Shown here: positions 45,246 to 55,323 of the stretch, piece by piece
Layout: every line of letters starts with the position of its first letter
Position numbering within the stretch: position 1 is the first letter of the stretch
NCBI RefSeq assembly: GCF_017347605.1
Contig: NZ_AP024484.1
Coordinates: 2,308,501-2,372,500 of the forward strand
From: Prevotella herbatica
GTDB lineage: Bacteria > Bacteroidota > Bacteroidia > Bacteroidales > Bacteroidaceae
Length of the DNA: 64,000 nt
Direction of reading: 5' to 3'
The notes under the pieces: generated by a model
The model's input: only the letters and a program-made list of their open reading frames with translations
What the model was told of the DNA's origin: nothing
Databases searched by the model: none
Position numbers and translations under genes: made by a program

Positions 45246-45281
45246 GATTCGTCTGAAAGTATTTTCAGACGAATCTTTTTT
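45246..45281 (+). terminator. Terminator after GH51
   Basis: GATTCGTCTGAAA and TTTCAGACGAATC form a perfect 13-bp stem with a 4-nt loop, followed by six T's. Confidence 0.85.
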
Positions 45282-45526
45282 ATATGGATGCAATAAAAAA
45301 AATAGCGCTGCAATCTCACGATTCCGGCGCTAGGTATTTACTAAAATAAATTAACTCAAGTGTGTTTGACTTCTTTCTCACGAGTTCTGTCAAACTTGTA
45401 ATATATATGCGAAAAATTATATTCTATTTGCGTTTGATATAATTACATATCGAATGCAAATATATAGTATTATTTTCAATTTATCAAGTTATTGATATGA
45501 TTTTTTAAGTATTATAACAGTATTAA

Positions 45527-46135
45527 CTATCTACATTCTCTTGATAAATTATTATCAATAGCTGATTTTTTCCATTTATAATACCCAGCGATTGCTATAC
45601 AGACGTATAAACCATACAGAAGTGCTTTAAATGGAAGTCCTTTATAAATGTAGAGATAACAGCTGATTGCATCAACAATAATCCAGAATAACCACTGTTC
45701 AACATACTTTCTTGCCAAAGCCCACAAGCCAACGAAACTCATGGCGTTTGTAAATGCGTCAAGCACTGGAACGTTTGAATCTGTATAGTTTTTCAGAATC
45801 CAATATGTTATTCCCCATGCTATGAAAAAGAAGATTGTAGCTGGAATGTATAATTTCTTTCTCATGTGAGTAATTGGCAATACTTCGTCTTTTCTTTGTC
45901 CGTACTTCTTGCCGAATTTCCATATTGCATATCCATACATGGCGGCTATTGTGTAGTAAGCAGCCATGCCCGCATCTCCATATAGCCCATGACTTGCATA
46001 AAGCCATATATCAAGTGCTGGCATGATAATACCAACTATCCATAGTAATATACTAGCACGATACTCAAGCCAGATGTAAACCAGCCCGAGTATCGTTGTA
46101 AATATATCTAATCCGTGTGCGAGTATAAAATCCAT
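45527..46135 (-). CDS. pnuT: PnuC-family thiamine transporter PnuT
   Basis: This 202-residue inner-membrane protein has about seven helices and the PnuC pattern (LGLVYIWLEYRASILLWIVGI; FWIIVDAISCYLYIYKGL). PnuC relatives import vitamin precursors by facilitated diffusion: nicotinamide riboside (PnuC) or thiamine (PnuT). Its start codon overlaps the stop of the upstream receptor gene (TGATG), and that operon is headed by a TPP riboswitch, so thiamine is the expected substrate. Bacteroidota operons of this kind often also carry a thiamine pyrophosphokinase gene; none is present here. A 245-bp gene-free stretch follows. Confidence 0.88.
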   Translation of the reverse strand: MDFILAHGLDIFTTILGLVYIWLEYRASILLWIVGIIMPALDIWLYASHGLYGDAGMAAYYTIAAMYGYAIWKFGKKYGQRKDEVLPITHMRKKLYIPATIFFFIAWGITYWILKNYTDSNVPVLDAFTNAMSFVGLWALARKYVEQWLFWIIVDAISCYLYIYKGLPFKALLYGLYVCIAIAGYYKWKKSAIDNNLSRECR

Positions 46136-48501
46136 CAGAATTTTAGTGTTATATATCCCATAGCGGTAAATCCAGCATTAGGGATGAATCCTATTTGATA
46201 ATAGCGATTTTCATTTGGATGATTGTATGAGTCTATGATTGATGAGTACACCCATCCACTTGAAGCATAGTGTCGGTCGAAGATGTTATTGAAGTTAGCA
46301 CCTATAATCAACTCTTTCATGCCAATCACTTTCTTTGCTATCTTAAATGTATAATTTAGATTTATGTCAGTTTGTGAATAGCAAGGCAGTGAACGATCGC
46401 TGTTCTGTGTATTGTCAAGATATTGACTGCTTACGAAGTTTGTGTGCCATATTGCTTGTACGCCACGGTAGTGCAGATTCACAAATCCGTTTAATATCGT
46501 TGAAGGAGAGAAGGCTAGGGTAGAATTGTCATAGTGTATTGTACGGTATGAATCATCCCAGTCTACACTTGCTGACTCATCAAAATTCTTGATTCTATTT
46601 CTGCTTAGTGCTGCATTGCCTTCAACTGTCAACCATGATAGTGGATTCCAGCCTGCTGTAATTTCAGCTCCCATACGATAAGAACTCTTTACGTTTGTTG
46701 TAAGATTCTCGCCTATATCACTCTTTGCACCTGTCTGAACAAATTGGTTGCTGTAGTACATGTAATAAAGGTTTATCCCAGCATGCCATTTGTTGCCACT
46801 ATATTCATATCCTAGTTCTATGTCGGTAAGGCGTTCAGGGGTAGGGAAAGGATAACTTCCGTTGTCGGTGAAATTGTTACGTTCTGGCTCGCGGTTGCTA
46901 TATGCTATAGAAGCATAGGCTTTGTGTCCATTGTTCATATATGTGATACCTGCCTTAGGATTAACAAAGTTATAATGCTCATTAATATCAAGCTTCTGGT
47001 TGCTATATGTTCCGTCTCCATTGCTTATAAACTTGTCATTAATACCTTTTGTCTTGTATTCAACTAATCGCAACTGTATATCCATGAAGGCATCCCAGTA
47101 ATTATTGAAGTGATAGTCTGTTTTGAAAAAACCACTGTAATCATATTTATGTGCATCAGAGTCATAATACTTGTAGTTTCCGCTAGACAGATACTTTTCG
47201 CTCATCTCTTTGTTTGCAATATAGGTAAGATCACCGAAGTGATTTCCGTGGAATTGCTGAAGGTTTACACCTCCTGTTACATTCCATGTTCCGTCGTTAT
47301 AGTTTACGTTGTATATGGCTCCGTATGTGTTTTCTGTTAATCCTTTCTTACGTACAAAGTCGGTCTTTTTTACAGTTTCTCCGTCTGAAGTTGTGAAGTT
47401 TGTAAGTCCAAATTTTTTAAGTTTGTTATTTGGGCGGAACTCTTTATAATATCCATATCCGTAAGTATAGTGGATGGCAATATTATGGCTCCAATGTTCA
47501 CTAGGTTGCCATACAGCAGAAAGAATGTTGTGGTTTTGATAATAATTATCAGTAGTTTTATCCCAATAGCTTCCGTCATTCATCTGATATCTCTCTGTTA
47601 TATATTTCCCGTTAGCATCTTTGGCGAAATTACCCTTATCATCGTATTTAAGAGTTTCGTAAAGAGTATTGTATTTGCCAAGACCAGCTTCATACATATC
47701 TTTATATGTCTTCACTCCGTAGTCCATAAGTGACATGTCGTTATCACCAGCAGTGACTCCGTTCCAAGCTTGACCTGTTTTCTCAAAGTTACCAATGTTT
47801 TTGTATCTTATCTGGAAATTGTCACCAATCCATGTTAGTCCACCATAATATGAACCAGAACGTCCGCCTGTTCCGTGGATGTATCCATCTGTAGCTGTCT
47901 CATGGTATGCACCGTCAAATATAAGATGTTTTCCCATAAGTCCTGTAGAGAAGTTTGCTCCAGTGTTGTATGTGTTGTATGAACCGTAAGAACCTGTTAG
48001 CTCAAAGCTTGGAGTATAAGATGGCGCTAGTGTTGCCAAGGATACTGTTCCGCCAAAAGCTCCGTCGCCATTTGTTGAAGTTCCTATACCACGTTGTATC
48101 TGTGCACTACGTATAAGCGTTGCATAACTGTTCATGTTTGCCCAGAATACCGTTTGGTCTTCAGGAGAGTTCAAAGGAACTCCGTCAAGCGTTACGTTTA
48201 TTCTTGAATCAGCTGCACCACGAATGCGAAGGTGTGCTGTTCCTGTACCCAATCCATTTTCTCCCCAACCTATTACACCTGGTGTTTGAGCCAATAGAAA
48301 TGGTAATTCCTGACCGCTCTTAGAGAATGTTTCCAGTTTCTTTTGGCTTATGTTAGCTACGGCATAGGGTGCGTTTTTCTGTGCTCTTACTCCGTTAACA
48401 ACAACATCTTGTAGGTTTACCGTCTTTACGGAATCTGTAGTTTCTGCCTTTGTTGCGCCTGCGGCTAACAAAGCTGCAATGATAATCAAATCTTTTTTCA
48501 T
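46135..48501 (-). CDS. TonB-dependent outer-membrane receptor, probably for thiamine
   Basis: This 788-residue protein has a signal peptide (cut near TKA-ETT), a TonB-box-like LQDVVVNGVRA (about 30-40), a plug domain (about 45-160: LPFLLAQTPGVIGWGENGLGTGTAHLRIRG, INVTLDGVPLNSPEDQTVFW) and a beta-barrel ending in GYITLKF. It lacks the N-terminal SusC domain, so it is a siderophore/vitamin-type receptor rather than a glycan one. The TPP riboswitch 95 bp upstream and the translationally coupled pnuT gene point to thiamine or a thiamine derivative as cargo. Full length, no frameshift seen. Confidence 0.88.
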   Translation of the reverse strand: MKKDLIIIAALLAAGATKAETTDSVKTVNLQDVVVNGVRAQKNAPYAVANISQKKLETFSKSGQELPFLLAQTPGVIGWGENGLGTGTAHLRIRGAADSRINVTLDGVPLNSPEDQTVFWANMNSYATLIRSAQIQRGIGTSTNGDGAFGGTVSLATLAPSYTPSFELTGSYGSYNTYNTGANFSTGLMGKHLIFDGAYHETATDGYIHGTGGRSGSYYGGLTWIGDNFQIRYKNIGNFEKTGQAWNGVTAGDNDMSLMDYGVKTYKDMYEAGLGKYNTLYETLKYDDKGNFAKDANGKYITERYQMNDGSYWDKTTDNYYQNHNILSAVWQPSEHWSHNIAIHYTYGYGYYKEFRPNNKLKKFGLTNFTTSDGETVKKTDFVRKKGLTENTYGAIYNVNYNDGTWNVTGGVNLQQFHGNHFGDLTYIANKEMSEKYLSSGNYKYYDSDAHKYDYSGFFKTDYHFNNYWDAFMDIQLRLVEYKTKGINDKFISNGDGTYSNQKLDINEHYNFVNPKAGITYMNNGHKAYASIAYSNREPERNNFTDNGSYPFPTPERLTDIELGYEYSGNKWHAGINLYYMYYSNQFVQTGAKSDIGENLTTNVKSSYRMGAEITAGWNPLSWLTVEGNAALSRNRIKNFDESASVDWDDSYRTIHYDNSTLAFSPSTILNGFVNLHYRGVQAIWHTNFVSSQYLDNTQNSDRSLPCYSQTDINLNYTFKIAKKVIGMKELIIGANFNNIFDRHYASSGWVYSSIIDSYNHPNENRYYQIGFIPNAGFTAMGYITLKF

Positions 48502-48596
48502 TAAGCTTATTTGTTAATACCTAAATTTTTGTCTATACGTTATCGTCTCTTTGCGATAGGGGTACTATTATAGAAATAAACTCGTGGATTTTGTTG

Positions 48597-48676
48597 TTGT
48601 TCCTGCGTCGGCATTATCCGTTTCAGGTTCCATGGGTCTGATCTCAGCATCCGCAATAGCGGTAGCACCCCTTGAC
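48597..48676 (-). ncRNA. TPP riboswitch (THI element)
   Basis: Read on the minus strand the element has the conserved TPP aptamer blocks in order: GGGGTGCT, GCTGAGA, ACCCATGGAACCTGA, GGATAATGCC and GCAGGAAC. It binds thiamine pyrophosphate and turns the operon down when the vitamin is plentiful. In the leader after the aptamer, minus-strand AGTACCCCT (plus-strand 48558-48566) can pair with the aptamer's 5' block AGGGGTGCT over 9 bp, a plausible competing structure. Confidence 0.95.
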
Positions 48677-48783
48677 ATTAAATTCTTTATGTCGATGCAA
48701 AAGTAATTAAATAATGTCATACTACCAAAAAAACTTTTATTATAATGCTTTTAGTAGAATTTGTATATGAGAATGTCTTTAAA

Positions 48784-48818
48784 CAAAAAGAGAACCCTCC
48801 AAAGATGGAAAGTTCTCT
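48784..48818 (-). terminator. Terminator after fumarase
   Basis: On the minus strand AGAGAACTTTCC pairs with GGAGGGTTCTCT with inner mismatches, followed by a T-run (A's at 48784-48788 on the plus strand). It lies 30 nt beyond the fumarase stop codon. Confidence 0.75.
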
Positions 48819-48848
48819 CTTAATGATTTATCTTAATGATAAGTTTGC

Positions 48849-50504
48849 TTATTTGCTGCAGCTACAAGCTGTCCAAGGCTTAAGTTCCTTGAAAAAATCG
48901 TGTCCCTTGTCATCTACAAGAATAAAGGCAGGGAAATTTTCAACATCAATTTTCCAGATAGCTTCCATTCCAAGTTCTGGATATTCAACACATTCAATAC
49001 TCTTGATTGAACTCTGTGAAAGTACAGCTGCTACACCACCGATAGTTCCTAGATAGAAACCTCCGTGTTTTTGGCATGCGTCTGTAACAGCCTGTGTGCG
49101 GTTACCCTTTGCTATCATGACAAGACTAGCACCGTGATCCTGGAATTCATCTACATACGGATCCATACGATTCGCTGTAGTTGGGCCCATTGAACCGCAA
49201 GCATATCCTTCTGGTGTCTTAGCTGGTCCAGCATATAGAATTGGATGATCCTTGAAATATTGTGGCATATCCTCTCCTGCATCAAGACGGGCTTTAAGCT
49301 TTGCATGTGCGATGTCACGAGCAACAATGATAGTACCCTTGAGGTTTACACGTGTAGATACTGGATATTTTGCTAGTTCTTTGCGAACTGAGTCTATTCC
49401 CTTGTCTAGGTCAATCTCTATTCCTGTTGCGCCTTCTCCTGGCTTACTAAATTCTGCAGGAATTAGTTCTGATGGATTTGTATCCATCTTCTCCAACCAG
49501 ATACCGTCAGCATTGATTTTTGCCTTTATATTACGGTCAGCAGAGCAAGAAACACCCATACCGATAGGACAACTAGCACCGTGACGAGGCAAACGTACAA
49601 CACGGATGTCGTGAGCTAAAGCCTTACCTCCGAATTGTGCGCCAAGACCAATCTTGTGAGCTTCATCAAGAAGTTTATTCTCAAGATCAATATCTCTGAA
49701 AGCACGACCTGTTTCGTCGCCTGTTGTAGGAAGATTGTCGTAATACTTGATAGAAGCCAACTTAACTGTAAGAAGATTCTTCTCTGCAGATGTTCCGCCA
49801 ACAACGAATGCAATGTGATAAGGAGGACATGCTGCTGTTCCAAGACTCTTCATCTTTTCAACAAGGAATGGCAGAAGAGTACCCTCGTTCTGTATTGTAG
49901 CCTTTGTCATAGGGTAGAAATATGTCTTGTTTGCAGAACCACCACCTTTGGCAACCATGACGAAACGATATTCTGCACCCTCAGTTGCTTCGATATCAAT
50001 CTGTGCAGGAAGGTTGCATTTTGTGTTTATCTCATCATACATGTTTAGTGGCGCATTCTGTGAATAGCGTAGGTTATCTTCTGTAAAAGTGTTGTAGACA
50101 CCGCGTGAAAGAGCTTCCTCATCTTCAAAGCCTGTCCAGATTTGCTGACCTTTCTCGCCGTGGATGATTGCAGTACCTGTATCCTGACAGAAAGGAAGAA
50201 CTCCCTTTACTGCTGTTTCTGCATTACGAAGGAACTGGAGTGCTACATACTTATCATTCTCGCTTGATTCTGGATCTTTCAGAATCTCGGCTACTTGTAG
50301 GTTGTGCTCACGTCTAAGCATAAACTCTACATCGTGGAATGCCTGTTGTGAAAGAAGTGTCAATGCTTCTTTTGAAACCTTTACAATCTGTTTACCTTCA
50401 AACTCACTTTTTGTAATACCCTCTTTTGTTAGAAGACGATATTCAGTATCATCCTTGCCCACTTGGAACATAGGAGCATACTTGAACTCAACTTTGTTTG
50501 CCAT
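48849..50504 (-). CDS. Class I fumarate hydratase ([4Fe-4S])
   Basis: This 551-residue protein is the iron-sulfur fumarase (FumA/FumB type). Landmarks: [18 protein letters not shown] with the first cluster Cys (about residue 105), [48 protein letters not shown] with further conserved Cys, and a C-terminal domain containing [16 protein letters not shown]. It interconverts fumarate and malate, in Bacteroidota chiefly towards fumarate in the reductive branch that makes succinate. The cluster fits an anaerobe. The gene follows the M16 protease gene by 45 bp with no obvious promoter between, so it may be the last gene of the hflX operon. Confidence 0.95.
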   Translation of the reverse strand: MANKVEFKYAPMFQVGKDDTEYRLLTKEGITKSEFEGKQIVKVSKEALTLLSQQAFHDVEFMLRREHNLQVAEILKDPESSENDKYVALQFLRNAETAVKGVLPFCQDTGTAIIHGEKGQQIWTGFEDEEALSRGVYNTFTEDNLRYSQNAPLNMYDEINTKCNLPAQIDIEATEGAEYRFVMVAKGGGSANKTYFYPMTKATIQNEGTLLPFLVEKMKSLGTAACPPYHIAFVVGGTSAEKNLLTVKLASIKYYDNLPTTGDETGRAFRDIDLENKLLDEAHKIGLGAQFGGKALAHDIRVVRLPRHGASCPIGMGVSCSADRNIKAKINADGIWLEKMDTNPSELIPAEFSKPGEGATGIEIDLDKGIDSVRKELAKYPVSTRVNLKGTIIVARDIAHAKLKARLDAGEDMPQYFKDHPILYAGPAKTPEGYACGSMGPTTANRMDPYVDEFQDHGASLVMIAKGNRTQAVTDACQKHGGFYLGTIGGVAAVLSQSSIKSIECVEYPELGMEAIWKIDVENFPAFILVDDKGHDFFKELKPWTACSCSK

Positions 50505-50549
50505 ATTTGTTGATAATATTTATAATAAGTGTTTAAATTTTGCAGTTTT

Positions 50550-53453
50550 CTAATAACCGAATATATCTTTAGTAGAGATACGCTTTATTGGTGCAATCTT
50601 TTCTAATGCATTCATATTCAAGTTTTTCTCGTCACCTAGTATGATATATCGATATGGTTTGCTAGCCATATTTTGCTTCTCGTAGTCAACGATATCTTTA
50701 AGAGTTACCGATGGAAGTGCGTTATATATTCTCCTGTTGATATCATAGTCCAAACCTTTTTCCTTTGCATTTAGATAAGAGTTAATGATATTCATCTTTG
50801 TAACACGCATACTTGCGAGTTGCTTTTGCAGACTTTGCTTAGCTAGGTTGAAGTTGGCTTCGTTTTGTGGAATTGTATCAATAATCTCGTTGAATACGCG
50901 TATACAGTCCATCATCTTGTCGTTTTGTGAGATGATGAATGTTGTTCCATATTGTGTGTGATTCTTTATAGGCATATTGTAATAATATGCGCTTGCACTG
51001 TATGCTAATCCACGTGCTTCACGAAGTTCCTGGAATACAACCGTGTTCATTCCGCCACCGAAATACTCGTTGAATACAGCTGCAACAGGAGCTTCTGCTG
51101 GATTAAACTTCTTACCTTCGTTGTGATACATCGTCATGTAGATGTTCTTTGCGTCATAAGGGGCAAGAAGTATTTCATTCTTTGGAGTTTGTTGCTCCAT
51201 GTATGGCTTGTTCACTGGTACGTCAGCTAATTTTGTTGCAGTCTTATGCTCCTTTGTTATAAGGTTGTTCAACTGCTTTTCTGTTGCAGGACCATAATAC
51301 AATACTGTATGTTTGTAGTTGCTGAGTTTCTTTATCAATGCCAACATGTTAGCTGGATTTGTATTCTTCAACTGGTCAGCAGTGAGGTCGTTTCTCACAC
51401 TATTATATGTTCCATACATACCGTAAGCTTTAGCAGCAGTGAAATTGCTCCTCTGCTCTTTCTTAGTATCTTCACGGTTCTTTAGTACCATTGCTACATA
51501 GTTTTTCCATGCAGTGTTGTCAACCTTTGCATTTTTTAATACATTCTCAGCAAGAGCTACAGCCTGTGGCATATTCTCTGCAAGTCCACTTAATGATACT
51601 GTTATAGTCTTTCCGTTAACATTGATTCCGAAGTTGCATGCAAGTTTGTAGAACTGTTGTTTTACCTGCTCTGCACTAATCTTATCAGTGCCTAATAAAT
51701 CAAGATAGTTGGCTGCGTGTGAGTATCTTACGTCGGCTTCATTTCCGAATTCGTATCTCATTTGCAGATTGAACAACTTGTCTTCGGCATTCTGTTTCAT
51801 TATAATTGGAAGTCCCTTACTAGTCTTTCCGAATGTAAGATCTTTCTTATAGTCAATAAATTTAGGTTGGATAGGCTTAACCTCTGATGATGTTATATCA
51901 CGTAGGAATTGACTGCTTTTATCCCTGTTTGTCGGGATTGCTGTAATCTGCGGCTTATCAATCTTCTTCTGATTCTTGTCTTCTCCTATGCGTTTGTAGA
52001 CGCATGCGTAGTTGTTGCCAAAGAATTTGTTAGCAAAGTCAACAATATCTTTCTTTGTAAGTTTTGAAATTCTGTCAAGTCTATCTACTTGGTTCTTCCA
52101 GTCAATACCGTTGATAAATGATTCAACGAATTTATTTGCACGGTCCTTGTTGTTTTGTAGAGAGGTATAATAGCTGAGTTTCATATTGTTTATGACTGAA
52201 GGAATGAGGTCATCACTGAACTCACCTTTCTTCAGTTTTTCAATCTGCTCAAGCATCAATGCGCGTACATCTTCTAACTTCTGACCTTCTTTAGGTCCTC
52301 CTTGTAGAAGAAACTCGCTGTAGTCGTTTAAGTTCTCAAACCAAGCTCCGGCATATTGAACCTTCATGTTTTGGTTTAGGTTCAGATCGAACATACCAGC
52401 TTGCCCATTATATAGGATTGACTTAATAACGTCAAGAGTATCGCATTGCAAATCGCTAGCTTTGTTAGCTTTCCAGCCAAGCATCAGGTTTTCAGCCTCA
52501 AGACCAGTAACCGTTGAGTCTACAGCTGCGGTTAGATTTTTTACTGGTGCATATTCTGGGCGTGAAAGATTGTCGCTCTTCTTCCAGTCACCGAAGTATT
52601 TGTCAATAGTAGCTATAACTTCGTCAGGGTTCATGTCGCCAGCCATACATATTGCTATGTTGTTAGGCACATAATAGCGTTTGAAGTAATTTTTTATATT
52701 TAATATTGATGGATTCTTCAGGTGCTCCTGTGTTCCAATTGTTGTCTGTGTTCCATAAGGATGTTTAGGGAATATAATAGCGTTAAGTGCGTCATATTCT
52801 TTTTCTCCGTCGTTTGAAAGAGATATATTATATTCCTCGTATACAGCTTCAAGTTCGGTATGAAAACCACGTATAACCATGTTCTGGAAGCGGTCGCCTT
52901 GAACTTTTGCCCAATTGTCAACTTCGTTTGCAGGTATGTCTTCAACATAGCATGTAACGTCGTTGCTTGTGTATGCATTGCTGCCCTCACTTCCTATAGA
53001 AGCCATCAGCTTATCATATTCGTTAGGGATATTATATTTTGCAGCAACTTGTGATATAGAGTCTATCTGGTGATAGTATGCCTTGCGCTTTGCTGCATCG
53101 GTAATCTTTCGATAGATCTCAAATCTGTTTTGTATAGAATCGAGTAGGGGTGCTTCTTTTTGAAGATTAGAAGAACCGAAATGTGTTGTGCCCTTAAACA
53201 TAAGGTGCTCTAGATAGTGAGCTAGTCCTGTTGTTTCTGCAGGATCGTTGCGGCTTCCTGTACGTACTGCAATATAAGTTTGAATACGTGGCTTTTCTGT
53301 GTTTACGCTCAGATAGACCTTCAAACCGTTGTCCAAGGTGTAGATGCGTGCTTGCATCGGATCTCCCTTGACGGTGGTGTAGTGATAGTCCTTGGCTATG
53401 GCTGTTGAAGCCATTGTCAAAACTATAGACGCTAAAATAATTCTAAGTCTCAT
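50550..53453 (-). CDS. M16-family zinc peptidase, full-length two-domain form
   Basis: This 967-residue exported protein has a signal peptide (cut near AIA-KDY). The first M16 domain holds the inverted zinc motif HYLEH (His79, Glu82, His83) with the distal Glu in LEAVYEEY. The second half (about 520-940) is the inactive-type M16 domain (RYEFGNEADVRYSHA, FNEYFGGGMNTVVFQELREARGLAYSASAYY), needed to close the chamber. Such enzymes degrade peptides in the periplasm. The ATG at 53453 begins the signal peptide; the longer frame opens with TTG. It starts 10 nt after the beta-helix gene, so the two are co-transcribed. Confidence 0.92.
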   Translation of the reverse strand: MRLRIILASIVLTMASTAIAKDYHYTTVKGDPMQARIYTLDNGLKVYLSVNTEKPRIQTYIAVRTGSRNDPAETTGLAHYLEHLMFKGTTHFGSSNLQKEAPLLDSIQNRFEIYRKITDAAKRKAYYHQIDSISQVAAKYNIPNEYDKLMASIGSEGSNAYTSNDVTCYVEDIPANEVDNWAKVQGDRFQNMVIRGFHTELEAVYEEYNISLSNDGEKEYDALNAIIFPKHPYGTQTTIGTQEHLKNPSILNIKNYFKRYYVPNNIAICMAGDMNPDEVIATIDKYFGDWKKSDNLSRPEYAPVKNLTAAVDSTVTGLEAENLMLGWKANKASDLQCDTLDVIKSILYNGQAGMFDLNLNQNMKVQYAGAWFENLNDYSEFLLQGGPKEGQKLEDVRALMLEQIEKLKKGEFSDDLIPSVINNMKLSYYTSLQNNKDRANKFVESFINGIDWKNQVDRLDRISKLTKKDIVDFANKFFGNNYACVYKRIGEDKNQKKIDKPQITAIPTNRDKSSQFLRDITSSEVKPIQPKFIDYKKDLTFGKTSKGLPIIMKQNAEDKLFNLQMRYEFGNEADVRYSHAANYLDLLGTDKISAEQVKQQFYKLACNFGINVNGKTITVSLSGLAENMPQAVALAENVLKNAKVDNTAWKNYVAMVLKNREDTKKEQRSNFTAAKAYGMYGTYNSVRNDLTADQLKNTNPANMLALIKKLSNYKHTVLYYGPATEKQLNNLITKEHKTATKLADVPVNKPYMEQQTPKNEILLAPYDAKNIYMTMYHNEGKKFNPAEAPVAAVFNEYFGGGMNTVVFQELREARGLAYSASAYYYNMPIKNHTQYGTTFIISQNDKMMDCIRVFNEIIDTIPQNEANFNLAKQSLQKQLASMRVTKMNIINSYLNAKEKGLDYDINRRIYNALPSVTLKDIVDYEKQNMASKPYRYIILGDEKNLNMNALEKIAPIKRISTKDIFGY

Positions 53454-53463
53454 GTTATGTTTT

Positions 53464-55311
53464 TTAGTTTTCAAAATCTATTTCGTGATCCAGATTGTTG
53501 ATGAAGTCATCGAGCACGTGTTCCTCTACGTCGCCCATGGCATACTCTTTCTCTGCGTCCTTCTTTATTTCGGCAATCCATGCTCGGCGTGCCTTAACAT
53601 AGTCTATACGGATACGTTCAATGTCAACTTCTGTTATCTCGTCGAGCTTGTAGTAGTCAAGTATCATCTTATATGTCCATGCCCATTGATACTCACGATA
53701 ATTGTCGTTAATCTCTTTAAATCTTTCTATAACATCTTGTATAGTTTCAATGTCTCCGCTTTTGATATCCTCTAACAAGCGGAATTCCTCGCTTTCAGGC
53801 AGTAGAAGACCGCTGAGATCGTTCCATTTACCTAATCCAATGTTATCGGTAGGAGGTTCAATTGCTCCAAAACGCTTTACAACTCGTTTCAAAACTGCTC
53901 CCATATAAATGCGGAGCGCTATGTCGTAGTATTTTATTCCCTTATTCAGAGAATCTGCGTTTATAACGTAATTATGATATGTGTAAGCTGTAACATTTGT
54001 TCCACTAGCGTCAAGGAGTTTTTCAAGAATAGCCTTGCCTTCTAGTATCTCACCTACTGAAAATGGAGACAACCAATCAAAGTTTACAATACTTTTTTGA
54101 CTTCCGATAGCTCTTACATCTCTCTTTGGCCATTTGCGGATGTCACGATACAATCCCACTGTTGTGATGTTTCTTCCTGGAGAGAGATACATCGTGTCAC
54201 CGTAGGCGATGAGGTATGAAAAAGGAAGATTACGTGTGTCAGGGTGGTACATCAGTTTGCCGAAACATACTGAGAATGTACCTATGTTTGCTGGCATCAA
54301 TACGTAAGCACCACTTGCAGTCTTTGTTCCTCTTTCTAGAACTCCATAATGCATTGGTCCCATTTTGTAGGCGTGGTTTGAGAAGTTCGTAGCACTTCCT
54401 GCATTATAGAATGAGAACATTCCACCGATTAGCAAGCTGCTCTTATGGTGACTGGCTGTAAACGGGCCGCAGAATGCGGCGCAAGCCTCTCCGTTGCTCA
54501 TGTAAGAATTGGCGAAGAAAATGCTTGATGAAGCAGTGAAACCATTGCTAATTTGGCATGCTTCACCTACAAAACAGTCTTGCATCTTAACGCTGTTAAT
54601 GATGCTTGAACCTTCACTGATGATTGAGTTCTCGCAGATTACTCCAGTTCCAATATATACATTTGAATTAGGAGAACTAAGGATTGTGCAGTCGCTTAAT
54701 CGTGCCGCACCATTTATCTCGCAGTCATCATTGATTACAGTGTTGGTGATTTCTTTTGTATTTACAATTTTTACATTGTTTCCTATACATGCCTGATCTT
54801 GGCGGTTGCGAGCAACTTCCTCATTTATGAGACGACGAATGGAATCTTTCAGAGCTCTGTCATTAAAATGCTTTACCATGAAAGCTGCAAACTGACTGTT
54901 TAAATCACTGAATAGAATTACGTTTCCGTCGCCGACTTCATTTAAAACAGATATAAGATTACCTTCTCCGTATGTAGCGCCTTCAGTGGTTTCCATTGAA
55001 CTGACATTACTTATATGGCAGTCATCACCGATAGTGTAGTTGTTGATAAAGCTACCTATATTTTCTATCAGGCAGTTATCGCCGATTGTGACATTACGTA
55101 ATGTGGCATTATTTATACCTGAGTGTTTCAGAAATCCACGACTCACTTCTATATTCTTGTCGAAAGCCCCTATATTTATTTGTCCATACAGCATCACGCG
55201 ATGCATGTAGTTAGGCTTGAAATCTTCAGACACGTGAACGTTGGTCCAGTCCTCAGCCCAACAGCTGCGGTCTTCAAGAATAGTAATTTCTTCGTCTGTA
55301 AGTTGTCTCAT
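53464..55311 (-). CDS. Left-handed beta-helix protein of the DUF4954 type
   Basis: This 615-residue cytoplasmic protein has no signal peptide. Residues about 60-330 contain many hexapeptide-like turns (IGDNCLIENI, IGDDCHISNV, IGNNVKIVNT, INDDCEINGA, ISEGSSIINSV, VGEACQISNG), as in left-handed beta-helix acyl- or nucleotidyl-transferases. The C-terminal 200 residues are helical (YREYQWAWTYKMILDYYKL). It matches the conserved Bacteroidota family named DUF4954, for which I know no proven function. It starts 12 nt after hflX and precedes the M16 gene by 10 nt. A role in sugar-nucleotide or acyl transfer is only suggested by the fold. Confidence 0.75.
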   Translation of the reverse strand: MRQLTDEEITILEDRSCWAEDWTNVHVSEDFKPNYMHRVMLYGQINIGAFDKNIEVSRGFLKHSGINNATLRNVTIGDNCLIENIGSFINNYTIGDDCHISNVSSMETTEGATYGEGNLISVLNEVGDGNVILFSDLNSQFAAFMVKHFNDRALKDSIRRLINEEVARNRQDQACIGNNVKIVNTKEITNTVINDDCEINGAARLSDCTILSSPNSNVYIGTGVICENSIISEGSSIINSVKMQDCFVGEACQISNGFTASSSIFFANSYMSNGEACAAFCGPFTASHHKSSLLIGGMFSFYNAGSATNFSNHAYKMGPMHYGVLERGTKTASGAYVLMPANIGTFSVCFGKLMYHPDTRNLPFSYLIAYGDTMYLSPGRNITTVGLYRDIRKWPKRDVRAIGSQKSIVNFDWLSPFSVGEILEGKAILEKLLDASGTNVTAYTYHNYVINADSLNKGIKYYDIALRIYMGAVLKRVVKRFGAIEPPTDNIGLGKWNDLSGLLLPESEEFRLLEDIKSGDIETIQDVIERFKEINDNYREYQWAWTYKMILDYYKLDEITEVDIERIRIDYVKARRAWIAEIKKDAEKEYAMGDVEEHVLDDFINNLDHEIDFEN

Positions 55312-55323
55312 AATTATGGATTG

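Noticed and set aside
45303..45332. tRNA-like hairpin TAGCGC ... GCGCTA
   Set aside because: Only one 6-bp stem is present; there is no D-arm, anticodon arm or acceptor stem.
45364..45395. GTTTGAC/GTCAAAC inverted repeat as terminator of the thiamine operon
   Set aside because: The 7-bp stem has an 18-nt loop, no T-run on the minus strand, and lies 130 nt beyond the pnuT stop codon; it may be chance.
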